The notes under the pieces: model-generated | Told to the model about the DNA's origin: nothing | The model's input: only the letters and a program-made list of their open reading frames with translations | Database searches by the model: none | Position numbers and translations under genes: made by a program | Source: Dendrobium chrysotoxum | Lineage: Eukaryota > Streptophyta > Magnoliopsida > Asparagales > Orchidaceae | Reading direction: 5' to 3' | DNA length: 64,000 bases | Assembly (NCBI GenBank): GCA_019925795.1 | Contig: CM034304.1 | Span: forward strand, 20,228,228 to 20,292,227 | Shown here: positions 21,915 through 31,904 of the stretch, in pieces | Layout: the number at the start of each line of letters is the position of its first letter | Numbering within the stretch: position 1 is the stretch's first letter

Positions 21915-23630
21915 TCAAACGTCAGTCTTAGGAACCCAAACAGGTTTGGGTTCCTTCTTATGAAAAGAAGAATGAAATGCATGCATGCTGTGCTGTGAAA
22001 CAGGCAGTTTGGGTCTCCACACCCAATGTGTACTACGGTGAACAGTGCATGTGTGGAAAATATGTCCTAACATGCCACATGAAAAACATCTAACACCAGG
22101 AAAAGAATTAACTAAACGTCGTGAGTGATAGTGCCTCTTCCTAGAAGTGTATGAAACATGCTTTGATGAACTTGCAACAGATTTTTCAAAAGGTGGCGGT
22201 GCATAAAACTGTTCAAAAGTAGGTAATTTTTTGTTCTTTTCAAAAGCAATAATTTTCACTCTTAAAAATTCATTCTCCTTGTTAAGACTAGCAATCTCAA
22301 AAGTTATTACACTTTCATTACTTTCTAAATCACATGTCATATCATTCAATTTCTTAAAAGCAGCTTCTAATTCAATATGTGATGTTTTTAATGCATCATG
22401 CTCAATAATTAAATCAGAATACTTTCTATTCAGTTCATCAAACTCATCTAATAAAGATATGTGATTGCTATCAATAGTGAAATAATCCTTAATCAACACA
22501 TCATGCTCTTTTTGCAAAGTCAAATAATCCAGTTTCAAACTAGCATGGGTTTTCTTAAGCTTCCTATACGATGCATGAATTTTTTTAGATACGTCAAATA
22601 ATTGATCATAAGTAAGCTCACATACCTCTTCCTGGTCCGACTGACCAGGGTGATCATCAGCCATCAGACACAAGTTTGTTTCCTCCTCTTCAGCTTCAGT
22701 CTCAAAGGAGTCGGATGCAGAGTCTGCCCAGAACGCCTTTTGTATTCGCTTCTTGTCCTTTCTGAACTTTGGTTTCTCCTCACCCTTCTCCTTGCTTGGG
22801 TGAGCCTTGAGTGTAGGATAATTTGCCTTTATGTGTCCAGGCTTCCTGCATTCAAAATAAATAGATTCAGATGAACCTTTAAAGTTTCTACTGGTCTTAC
22901 CTTTGTTCCACTTTTGAAAATTCTTATTCTTCTTCCTTAGAAAGCTCTTGAATTGCCTTGTGATTAAGGCAACATCATCGCTATCAGACCCGGAAGTGTT
23001 AGCATCTGAATCTTTGGCCTTTAGCGCCACTGTCTTCTCCTTCTTTTGTTCACCTGCATTAAGTTGTCTTTGGTTCACCCCTTGCTCGTAAGCAATGAGT
23101 GATCCAAGTAAGCTGTCAATAGAGTAAGTATTTAAATCTTTAGATTCCGTGATCGCAGTAATCTTAGCATCGTAAGAAGCAGGCAAACATCTAAGAATTT
23201 TGTTCACTCTTTCGTAATTAGTTAGTTCTCTTCCTAGAGCATGCAAAGAGGTAACGATTTGAGTGAAGCTCGTGTACATTTCTGAAATCGCCTCACTAGG
23301 TTTCATGCAAAAATGTTCGTAATCATGTAACAAGATGTTTAACCTAGACTGTTTGACTTCAGTTGTACCTTCATATGTTATACACAATCTATCACAGATT
23401 TCTTTACCCGTTGTATAAGTAGAAACACGCATATAGTCTTCAGATTTTAAAGCATAAAAGAAACAGTTCAAACATTTTGCATTTAACTGTGCTAAATCAC
23501 GATCATCAAAAGTCCAATCTACAAACGGGAGTTCAATTTTCACATTGTTAATCAATCTAAAAGGTGGTTCGTATCCATCCTTAACTAACATCCACATGCG
23601 ATAGTCAATCGATTGAAGAAAAGTAGACAT
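21915..23630 (-). CDS. gag: Copia Gag (long open frame, probably non-functional)
   Basis: A 571-residue frame is still open. Residues 30-190 resemble the UBN2/Gag domain of plant copia elements (FFYALKSEDYMRVSTY, ICDRLCITYEGT, RLNILLHDYEHFCM, NKILRCLPASYDAKITAI). A first zinc knuckle at 258-271 reads Y-x2-C-x4-H-x4-Y: the first and last Cys have become Tyr, both TGT to TAT. A heptad-rich stretch at 340-460 suggests coiled coil. A second knuckle CFSCGMLGHIFHTC at 515-528 is complete. The start lies 140 bp inside the primer site, as expected. Loss of one knuckle would weaken RNA packaging. Confidence 0.8.
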   Translation of the reverse strand: MSTFLQSIDYRMWMLVKDGYEPPFRLINNVKIELPFVDWTFDDRDLAQLNAKCLNCFFYALKSEDYMRVSTYTTGKEICDRLCITYEGTTEVKQSRLNILLHDYEHFCMKPSEAISEMYTSFTQIVTSLHALGRELTNYERVNKILRCLPASYDAKITAITESKDLNTYSIDSLLGSLIAYEQGVNQRQLNAGEQKKEKTVALKAKDSDANTSGSDSDDVALITRQFKSFLRKKNKNFQKWNKGKTSRNFKGSSESIYFECRKPGHIKANYPTLKAHPSKEKGEEKPKFRKDKKRIQKAFWADSASDSFETEAEEEETNLCLMADDHPGQSDQEEVCELTYDQLFDVSKKIHASYRKLKKTHASLKLDYLTLQKEHDVLIKDYFTIDSNHISLLDEFDELNRKYSDLIIEHDALKTSHIELEAAFKKLNDMTCDLESNESVITFEIASLNKENEFLRVKIIAFEKNKKLPTFEQFYAPPPFEKSVASSSKHVSYTSRKRHYHSRRLVNSFPGVRCFSCGMLGHIFHTCTVHRSTHWVWRPKLPVSQHSMHAFHSSFHKKEPKPVWVPKTDV

Positions 23631-23769
23631 GCGTGTTTTCTAAAAAATCAAAAGGAATATTATCAAACAACGGTGTTCTTGTAATAGAATAGCCTTCAGC
23701 CGTATTATGATTGTTACAGTTAGCCATGGATCAAATTCAAAAGTTTTTTAAACCTAAATTTTGAATTCC

Positions 23770-23781
23770 GCTCTGATACCA
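23770..23781 (-). other. Copia primer-binding site (tRNA-iMet type)
   Basis: The - strand reads TGGTATCAGAGC, the usual primer site complementary to the 3' end of initiator Met tRNA in plant copia elements. It lies two bases inside the LTR end (CA at 23785-23784 on the - strand) and about 140 bp before the Gag start. This fixes the LTR boundary and the element's orientation. Confidence 0.9.
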
Positions 23782-24418
23782 CTTGAAAGTTCAATAGGGA
23801 TGTTAAGCCCTAGTGAACTAGTCCCGAGGCTAACCAAGAGGGGGGGTGAATTGGTTATTTAAAAATTTCACGAGGAACAGAAAAATCTTTTCGATACTTT
23901 GTAGCGGAAACAAGTAAACAAGAACGAAAAGATCAATCACAGATATTCACCAAAGTAGTTAATATCAGAAAAGTAAAGTGCAGAACAGAATCAGAAAAAT
24001 AAACCAGATTTTATAGTGGTTCGGGCAACTTGACCTACGTCCACTCCCTGGAGCCTCCCCTCCGGATATTGCACTAAATAAAAAGTGTCTCTCCTTTTGC
24101 TCCCACAGCAAGGCGAAGAAGCCTGTACAAAATCTCCTTTTCACCACACAGTGAGGCAGAGAACCCGACCTCCTTTTGCTTCCACCTGAAGCGGGTAGAG
24201 AATCCCGGATCTTCTTGCGAACGATCCTCCCACAACGAACACCAACTAGACGAAAGACGACGAGTGGAGAAAACGACTCTGATCCGTGCTTGGAGCAACC
24301 TTAGTGAATCCCTCACTAACTCCCCCTCACAAGATCCTCTCTCTCTCTCCTAAACTCTCTCTAGGGTTTCTCTGGGAAGGAAAGTGACAAAAGATATTTC
24401 TTGTTGGAAAAAAAATAT

Positions 24419-24426
24419 CTTTTATA
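24419..24426 (-). promoter_or_regulatory. TATA box of the copia LTR
   Basis: TATAAAAG on the - strand, 635-640 bp from the inner LTR end and just downstream (in the direction of transcription) of the palindrome array. This is the expected place for the core promoter. Confidence 0.65.
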
Positions 24427-24468
24427 GGAGGGCTTAAAATTTGCCCTAAATCTCAACTGGTCAGCCAA

Positions 24469-25142
24469 GATCGTCCACGACGATCGCTAGATTGTCCTGT
24501 ACGATCAGTTCAAAATCAACTGTTTCATCCTGGACGATCTGGCTCTTCTGGATGATCAGTAGAAAAAATTGTTCATATCATCCTGTACGATCCTGCGATC
24601 ATCCGGGACGATTAGTGTAAATCGAGGAATATCGTCCAGAAGACAGTTCAGGTCGTCCAGAGAAACTTGTGCTGGACGACTAAAAAATGACTTGATCGTC
24701 TAGGACGATCGGGATATCGTCCTATACGATTAGTTCAAAAGGTGCCAAAATCATTCTGAGCATAGTTCGGGACGTATAGCTGAAATGTACTAGACGATCA
24801 TGATCGTCTGGGACGATCCTGCGATCGTCTAGGACGATACGATCATATCAATCAAAAAAAATTGCTTTCCTTAATTACCAGATTAAATTAGGCATGATTG
24901 TACTGAATCGTCCAGGACGATACATGTATCGTTCGGGACGATCAGATCAAATAACTTAAAATAAAAACTTGCCTAACTTGATCTGGCGGCTGAGAATTTC
25001 TGATTTGAGCATATCGTCCCGTATGATCCAAAGATCGTCCAGGATGATCTGCTTAATCAGACCCTCTTAACTTAGTCGCCCTAATTAGGGTTTCTGTTTT
25101 TACCTGATCGTCCAAGACGATGTGAATATCGTCCAGGACGAT
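24469..25142. repeat. Array of about 20 degenerate ATCGTCC-GGACGAT palindromes in copia U3
   Basis: The consensus is (G)ATCGTCC(A/T/C)GGACGAT(C). Clear copies begin at about 24469, 24491, 24579, 24596, 24694, 24714, 24802, 24824, 24906, 24926, 25013, 25033, 25107 and 25126; half or worn copies are at 24525, 24545, 24630, 24652, 24767 and 24791. Many come in pairs about 20 bp apart. Lying in U3 upstream of the TATA box, they could be enhancer units for a dimeric regulator; that role is inference. Confidence 0.85.
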
Positions 25143-25303
25143 CTGAACAAAAAATGAACAGAAACTCTAATTCACTCAAGCTCTCCCCCTGAGTGTGTGT
25201 GTGCGAGGTTACTTAGCTGTGGGATCAGTTACATTACAATTGACTCAAGAAAAAGAAAAATAGTACATTGGACACACTTGGTCCCGATCTTGAGTTGGCT
25301 TGA

Positions 25304-26358
25304 GTGGCTCGTGATCTTTTGTGCCTGAAATGGGTTAGCCAAGAAAAATATACTGGAAACTTGTTTGTCATCATCAAAACTAGATTTGCAACAAGAGGTT
25401 GCCGAGAAATTTTCCCTAATACAGTTCATAGACATTATCTTCGTCACTTGCGTGAGAACTTCAAAAATTTATACGCCGGCAAGCTATTCCTGATAGTGAG
25501 GGCCTTTGTAATAATATATACTTAGCCGGGATTATAGAGGATATGTCCTACTTCAATTGAATGATGAATCACATTAGAACTGCTAAGCAAGAAGCATATG
25601 ACTGGTTAATACAGCATGATGTTAGCAAGTGGTCGTTGTTGTTCGATAATGGCTGTCGATATAGCATTATGACAACCAACGCCTCAGAATGTTTTAACGG
25701 AGTTCTTAAACGTGCTCGTGGCCTTCCAATACAAGGCTTGATTATGGCCATATACTACAACCTAGTCTCATTGTTCATGGGGCGATCCACAGATGTTGAG
25801 AAGTGGCTAGAGGTGGGGGAGTCTGAATTTGTTCCCCGTACAATGACTACGTTACAAAGAGCTGAACGTGAAGCACGAAGATGCCCAGAACCAGTAACCA
25901 TTAATAGAAAAGAATTTGAAGTTGTGGATACATCATGTCGACCACATAAAGTTGAGGTACTGACACCAAACACTTACACTTACACTTGCACATGCATGAA
26001 ACCATAATTATATCATGTGCCATGCATTCATGTGATAGCAGTTGCTGGTAATAGGAGGTGGAATCATAATAACTTTGTATCAAAATACTTCATCCTAAAC
26101 TCGTACAAGGCAACGTACTCCGGATTATTCCATGTTGTCCCAGCAAAGGATATTTGGCTAATCTTCAACGAACAAGAACGAATCATCCCCTTAATTGCAC
26201 CGACTTTCAGGAGGCGTGTGGGTAGACCCCGATCAAATAGATTTCGTAATACTATGGATGAGGTGCCCTCAACCTTAAACAAGACTTGTGGACATTGCAA
26301 GAATAAGGGTCACAATAGGGCTACATGTCCATATTATCCGGCATCATCCAGGTATTAA
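25304..26358 (+). pseudogene. MULE (Mutator-like) transposase, C-terminal half
   Basis: The frame 25304-25525 keeps HRHYLRHLRENFKN, typical of the end of the MULE DDE domain. After a frameshift around 25490-25560, frame 25561-26358 carries MNHIRTAKQEAYDWL, SKWSLLFDNGCRYSIMTTNASECFN, and a SWIM zinc finger CTCMKP...CIHVIAV with CxC and CxH ligands. It ends in a CCHC knuckle, CGHCKNKGHNRATC. TAA at 26005-26007 falls inside the SWIM finger where Gln is expected (CAA to TAA). The N-terminal half with the catalytic DDE core is absent; the copia LTR abuts at about 25300. It would bind element ends and cut and join DNA. This copy cannot. Confidence 0.85.
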
Positions 26359-26757
26359 TCATGACATATAATTTTCATACCTAATAATATATGGATTATA
26401 ATTATTTTGAAATTACAACATACTAAATTATATTATGTTATCCACAGACATCGTCGACCTATATAGGCGTGCTTATTCTGGCAGGTGCAATGATCATCAT
26501 AGTGCTACTACGCTTGGTTACGCTCTTTAATTATATAAAAACTTTATCTATTAAATTTGGAAATATTATGAAATTAATAACTACCATCAACTTAGCGTGT
26601 GTTGTCGAGTCATCATGTGTTATCAAATCAAGTTTTGTTTGTTCAAGATAAAATATCTTGTGGTATTAAAGTAGCAAGAGTATTTTATTTATCATTAAGC
26701 ATTTCATAATTGATCATGTTAACTGATGGACAATGCCTCTAAATTGATGTTTGCAGC
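26359..26757 (+). other. Spacer between MULE transposase and the accessory ORF
   Basis: About 400 bp of AT-rich DNA. The 60-residue frame at 26469-26651 has no motif. Acceptor-like TTTGCAG (about 26751-26757) precedes the next ORF, so part of this may be an intron joining transposase and ORF; not proven. Confidence 0.4.
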
Positions 26758-27672
26758 TTGTTCCCTTTATTACAAACTTCTTTTATATATTTGTGTGCAA
26801 TGTACCGCAAAGATAGAATCCCTTTGAAGACCTTGATTATGGAGGGAAGCAGTAGGTTAAAGGAATGTTTAGCACATACCAGTGATGATGCGTTAGAGGA
26901 GAAGGCCATATTAAATGAGTTCTATCATTGCTGTATACATTCGTGGTCTAACAAGGAAGACAGCATATTATGGGAGAGGCACAGCATAGCTATGACGATT
27001 CGCTCTTACAGGGAAGAAGATGGTTTGAACAAAGAAGGTTGGCAATATGTGCAAAGTAAGGATATGAAAATGTTAGGACATATAGCTCCGATAAGTTTTC
27101 TGAAGGCAAGATATGCTGAAACAAGAAGGCGTCAAGATGGATCAGTTGAGGTGATTGTAAACAACCCAACTGTAGATATAAATCGTTGCATTCTTTATAA
27201 AAAATGGGATTCTATGGCTGATGCATTCCTTGCTAGCACATATGACAATCTGATTTATTGGCCTGGAAAAAAGCGGAAGCAGTTTCTCGATGCGGACTAC
27301 TACATACGTTCAACTGCAATTCTAGAGCCATTGGCCGGGGGGCACGGCCAAAATGCCAGTTCATTACAGTTAGCAGTTGACCAGGTCACAAAGCTTTCTG
27401 CTAGAGTTCAACGTTCAGTTTACATCGACTACACTACTTTTGACACTAGAACTGAGGAGAGGAACCAAACGAGGGAACAACCATCAAGTTCTCATAGAGT
27501 TCATGGAGCAAGACGGTCAACCACTGATGCTCCATCTAGATCCACGGGAAGCCGCCACCATCAAAGTACTGAGAGGGTACCACCTAGACTTTCAATGCAT
27601 ACTCCATCGACCGTCTACGACATGATTGGGGCAGGACCATCCACGCAACATTGGAGCCCATACGATGCATAA
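26758..27672 (+). CDS. Uncharacterised MULE-associated ORF, copy A
   Basis: This 304-residue frame has no domain I recognise. The first 190 residues look globular (EGSSRLKECLAHTSDDALEE, HSWSNKEDSILWERH, GHIAPISFLKARYAE, DINRCILYKKWDSM). From about residue 225 it turns into a Ser/Thr/Arg/His-rich tail. It follows the MULE transposase on the same strand. A related frame lies 770 bp downstream (copy B), showing tandem duplication of the family. Acceptor-like TTGCAG directly precedes the frame, so the first ATG may not be the start and it could be an exon. An unknown MULE accessory gene or a captured host exon are both possible. Confidence 0.55.
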   Translation: MFPLLQTSFIYLCAMYRKDRIPLKTLIMEGSSRLKECLAHTSDDALEEKAILNEFYHCCIHSWSNKEDSILWERHSIAMTIRSYREEDGLNKEGWQYVQSKDMKMLGHIAPISFLKARYAETRRRQDGSVEVIVNNPTVDINRCILYKKWDSMADAFLASTYDNLIYWPGKKRKQFLDADYYIRSTAILEPLAGGHGQNASSLQLAVDQVTKLSARVQRSVYIDYTTFDTRTEERNQTREQPSSSHRVHGARRSTTDAPSRSTGSRHHQSTERVPPRLSMHTPSTVYDMIGAGPSTQHWSPYDA

Positions 27673-27759
27673 TAAAGTGGTGCACATGAGATATACTATG
27701 GCACACCATGTCAATAACCCACAACACATTTATTTTTTCCTATTGCAATACTAGACTGG

Positions 27760-27975
27760 ATGTCAAGTGTTGGGTTGCCGACCTCCCCCTCGCAACAAGA
27801 TATACTATTGATGGGAGGACAACCTTCACAACAGCACACTGAGACAACGCATCATCAACCTGAAGTTATAGAGCAAGAAGAGGAATTTATTGAGGAGCAA
27901 CAACTGCAACGACGAAGAAGGAAGGCTCCAGTTAGATATACTTCTGGTAGTAGGGCTTTTCCGCGTCATCGCTAG
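27760..27975 (+). CDS. Possible C-terminal exon of copy A
   Basis: A 71-residue frame in the same phase as copy A, separated by 87 bp. It is Gln/Glu-rich (EVIEQEEEFIEEQQLQ) and then basic (RRRRKAPVRYTSGS), like a low-complexity tail with a nuclear-localisation-type cluster. It may be a last exon of copy A or the readthrough part after TAA 27670. No domain. Confidence 0.35.
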   Translation: MSSVGLPTSPSQQDILLMGGQPSQQHTETTHHQPEVIEQEEEFIEEQQLQRRRRKAPVRYTSGSRAFPRHR

Positions 27976-28445
27976 TAGAGTTATGATAATGTATTTTCTA
28001 TATCCTGCTCTCAATTTCATGTGTAGTGAATGTATAATGGATAGATGTTGTAAAATGTGTTAATTAATTTAAGTTTTCCTTATACTGCTCTCAATTTCAA
28101 TGCTTACCTTAACTAATACAATAAGACAATATACACAACATTATAACGAATACCTATTTAAATTAATATAAAATTTACTTAAAAAGTTCTTTTGTATTTC
28201 ATAATATGACGTCAAAGATTGTATCTTAATATTAAAGTACTACATTTAGTATTATATTTCTATCTAAATTTAACTATAACTTAATATCCAATATGTAATT
28301 GTTTAAAATAATTTTTTTTTAAAGATCCCACTTTTTTGTTATATAACATCATTTTTTTCCAGGGTACATAGGAATACGTAACCCACAAAGGATCAACTAC
28401 TTGACAGCTTTACCAAATCTACCACTTCAACTGCATTTGTAAAAA

Positions 28446-29062
28446 ATGTACTCTTCTATCATGGATAAAATGAGAGCCATACCGACACAACAACTGATTG
28501 AAGAAGGAAGTAGCCGTTTGCATGAAAGTTTGGCTTACAATACAGATGAGATCTTAGAAGCGAAGGCAACATCTAATGAAATTTTTAGATATGTTATGCA
28601 TACTTGGGGGGAAGACGAGGATTGCATTCTGTGGCATGAAAATCATGATGTTATGAAAATAAGGCAATATAGGTTTGGCTTTGAACTTCGAGACGTTGGT
28701 TGGAAATTGCTACAAGATAGATTTTATGACATGGGGGGTCACCTCGTACCATTAAATTTTTTAAAGGGTCGTATTCTGGAACTTGGACGTGACAAAGAGG
28801 GTATAGTTGAGCCAGGATGGGAAGGTCTATGCTTGATATAGATCACTGTATTTTATACCATTCTTGGTGCCACAAACATGATCAATGGCTTTTAGAGTAC
28901 TATAAAATGCTACTGCAACGTTCTGAACATGGAAAAGAGAAAGAATTTTTAGATCGACAAGACTCGAAGGAGCTTCAATATGAATTTGAGTTCAATTTCA
29001 AATGTTGTCCTACCCAAACACAGCTCCAAGCTCGTGTACGATATGTACTTAGGAATATATGA
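28446..29062 (+). pseudogene. Uncharacterised MULE-associated ORF, copy B (frameshifted)
   Basis: Copy B matches copy A along its globular part: (I/M)EEGSSRLHESLA, DEDCILWHENHDVMKIRQYR, GGHLVPLNFLKGR, DIDHCILYHSW. By eye the match is about 40 percent identity with few gaps, so the duplication is old. A frameshift near 28810-28820 splits it into 28446-28841 (frame 0) and 28817-29062 (frame 2). The Ser/Arg-rich tail of copy A is missing. Codon-level constraint (A and B agree at the protein level but not in DNA) suggests both coded for a protein for some time. Function unknown. Confidence 0.55.
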
Positions 29063-29821
29063 CATAATGTGAGCTTATATCAAGGGTATGTATTACTATA
29101 TATGGCTACGCTGCTATTTATCTAAAAAATCTTTATGTCTATCTTGCTACATTTCAGAAAATCAATTTTTACTGTTTTTAAGAAATTAAAATTCTACAAA
29201 ATTAAATAGTTCTATTATTTATTCATTTTTAATGTTACTTATTAATTATTGAGATTTTTACTCATCATTAATGCTATTTTAATATATTTAAATTTTTTAA
29301 AATAATACTATAACTATACTATTTTTAACAAATCTATTTAAAATTAATAATTTTACATTTTTATTTGCTCTTTTAGTTAGATAAATATTTTTTATAGTTA
29401 TTTAAACTATTACCAATACTTATAAGAAATAATTGTTACTATTACAATTTACTTTATATTAAAAGAAATATAATATTAAATTTAAATTATTTAAAATTTT
29501 AATTAATCTCTTATTCTTCAACTTACCACTAAATATTCTATTACAATATTTCAAATTTTAATTACAAAAAAAACTTATTTTTAACCTTCAATAATTTCCT
29601 AATTTTATACTTCTTTATTTATTCATCCAAATTAAATGTTACCCAATTAAATGAACATAAAAATCACCTTATTATTTTATATGATAATTTATAAACAACT
29701 TCAATAATTTATATATAAATAACTCTTATGCAATTCGCACACATTTCAGTTCCAAATGATTGGGAAATCTGTTTTAAAATTTCAGGTTTAAACGAATTTA
29801 GGGAAATGTTTCACCTCGGTT
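29063..29821. other. AT-rich non-coding DNA
   Basis: Very AT-rich on both strands, no gene or clear repeat; it leads into the nested palindrome. Confidence 0.5.
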
Positions 29822-29932
29822 GGCGCATTCAAAGAATGCGCCGAACTAAATGGCGCATTCTTTGAATGCGCCGAACATTTCGGCGCATTCAAAGAATGCG
29901 CCATTTAGTTCGGCGCATTCTTTGAATGCGCC
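29822..29932. repeat. Nested perfect palindrome (four 21-bp palindromes inside a 111-bp inverted repeat)
   Basis: Four units of a 9-bp arm GGCGCATTC, a 3-bp centre and the arm GAATGCGCC lie at 29822-29842, 29852-29872, 29882-29902 and 29912-29932. Centres are AAA, TTT, AAA, TTT. The spacers are gaactaaat, gaacatttc and atttagttc; first and third are reverse complements, and the outer three bases of the middle one pair. The whole is an uninterrupted inverted repeat with 54-bp arms (29822-29875 / 29879-29932) and a 3-base loop. A worn fifth unit follows at 29941-29960. GC-rich units in AT-rich DNA, no ORF. Confidence 0.95.
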
Positions 29933-29960
29933 ATTCTTAACCGCGCATTCTCAACGCGCC

Positions 29961-31900
29961 AATCACGACAGCGTGTTCGTTACTACTTAAATTTCTTCTT
30001 ATCCCGGCTTCTTCTGCTAAATACCTAGATATACAAGCTGCTTTCAAAAATTTGGTCGTGGCTATATATAAGGCTTCAATTTATTTGATGAAAAATGGAG
30101 CAAATGCTAGGCTATAGTTTATCTTACCTAGTTGTAAGGAAAAAAAAAAGGAAGAACAAATAAACTTGATGACTTTTCTTCCTTATGCGGCTGCATGTGC
30201 TCGAAAGCTCCATAATGTTTAATGCTCTGACTCATATGTGTCTCCTCTTAGCACATTCAGTCTCTTGGCTTTTCTTTCGCTCTTTTGCGCGAAGTCTCCT
30301 CATAGCCCACTCAGTCTATTGGTATTTCTCTCTCTCTTTTACTTGATCATTCACTTGCCTTCCATCTCTTGCTCTCTCTTCTTTTATCAACCTCTCTCTC
30401 ACACTCTCTTTCTCTTGCTCTTTAATCTCCTTTTCTTTTGCTCCTTGCATATTTAAGATGAACAATGTACTTCTTTCAGTCCGTTTAATTGAATCAACCC
30501 AACCTTTTATTTTTATTTTTTATTTTCTTAATAATTATTCAATCTCATTTCATACAATTTTTCAAGCAGACAATATTTCTATAACAATTAATGTTATCTA
30601 CATAAATAAATAAGAAATTATTTATTTTGAGCAAATAAATTCAATATCAATAACATGATTAAGTCTTAAATTATTTATAATAAATTTCTTAACTACAAAT
30701 TTAATTTTAATATTTATTAATTAAATTAATAATATAACTTTTACCTTTACATCCCTCAATGTTGCTCAATTGGACTCATTCGAATTCAAAATGAAACATT
30801 CTTGTGGAGAATTGTTATGAGGAGACATCCCTTTCCAATGTGCGCTGCATTTTGAATTCATTTCAGCCACACAAAATTTTCAAGCGTTATTATTATTATT
30901 TTGCGAACTTTTTCAGGGCTCATACTTATTTGGAATAAGATCCTGAAGAAGTTAAAATCGCCTCGCCGGCACTAATTTGAATTTTCAAATGCTGAGCACG
31001 TGATGGGATCCAACAAAACAAATTAGAAACATGCAACAGAAAGCAACTCGTCCTTTTTTATAATAAAAAGAAAATTCCAATTCCGTAAAAAACAAAAAAG
31101 ACCAACTCGTCCGAAGCAACGCATCAATTATTTTATTAAAATATTAAAATAGTCATTTTTACGAAATTTTCAGCTGTAAATTGACAAATTTAACCTATAC
31201 AATTTTCTAAAATAATTTTTTTAGTATAATGTTAAAAAATTGGTGATAAAAAATTATTCCAAATGAAATTTTGGAATAATTTTTTTAGTTCTTTATAAAG
31301 CAACTTTTTAACTTTATAAAAATTTTTATACTAAAAAGTTATTTTATAAAGCAATACGAAAGCTATTTCAAACGAGATCTTAAATTTCATTTGAGACAAT
31401 TTTTTTACTGTTTTTAAAAATTACTAGTTAGCATAAATTTTTTTTGAAAGCAACAAAAAATAATTATTAAAAGTTATCCCAAATAAAATCCTAAATTTAA
31501 TTTAAAATCTCATATGTATCTAACACCGTTGTGGCTCATCGTCCCTTCTTCAATGAATCATTTTGAGTCATGGAAGTCGATGGAAATAAAAAGATAAAAA
31601 GGTTAGTCTTAATAAAATTAATAAATGATATTTTTTACTATATTTACATGATATTAAATTGGTTGATTCAAGTTAATTGGCAATATAAAAATAAGAAAAG
31701 ATTGAAATATAATAGGGGATTAATGGAATTCTTATATATTTACATGATTAATTTATAAATATTTATATTAATTTATATATAATTTTAATATTTAAATTAT
31801 TTTAAAAAAGTAAATTATATTTTAATTAAGTTAAAATTCATACTATTTTTAATATAATTTAAAATTGAAATATTATATAAATAAATATAAAATTTTAGAC
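29961..31900. other. AT-rich intergenic DNA
   Basis: No gene recognised. The CT-rich stretch 30238-30456 gives a spurious Leu/Ser/Phe-rich frame. The rest is A/T runs with TTATAAAG-type direct and inverted words (31210-31500). Confidence 0.45.
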
Positions 31901-31904
31901 ATTT

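Larger units (their letters stand above)
19868..23783 (-). mobile_element. Ty1/copia retrotransposon internal region, truncated in RT
   Basis: Read on the - strand the order is primer-binding site (23770-23781), Gag, protease, integrase, RT, which is copia order. Homology stops in the RT right after the segment LLEREFVKGSVDT near 19868. The YVDD box, RNase H, polypurine tract and 3' LTR are therefore missing. The large Gag with two zinc knuckles and a long coiled-coil-like region is suggestive of the SIRE/Maximus group. Stops and a Cys-to-Tyr pair show decay. Only the 5' LTR (right side) is present. Confidence 0.9.
23784..25300 (-). mobile_element. Copia 5' LTR (outer end not fixed)
   Basis: The inner end is fixed by the primer site; on the - strand the LTR ends in ...TTTCA. 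A TATA box (TATAAAAG) on the - strand occupies 24419-24426. R/U5 is therefore about 24400-23784 and U3 lies to its right. U3 contains the palindrome array at 24469-25142. The outer end must lie between about 25200 and 25345, where MULE-like coding sequence begins. No second LTR is available to set it or to test for a target-site duplication. Confidence 0.75.

Noticed and set aside
24469..25142. Palindromic repeats read as a CRISPR-like array
   Set aside because: Irregular spacing, degenerate units, and position inside a copia U3.
29822..29960. Regular palindromic units resembling a CRISPR array
   Set aside because: Spacers are 9 bp and are reverse complements of each other rather than unique; nuclear plant DNA with no cas genes.
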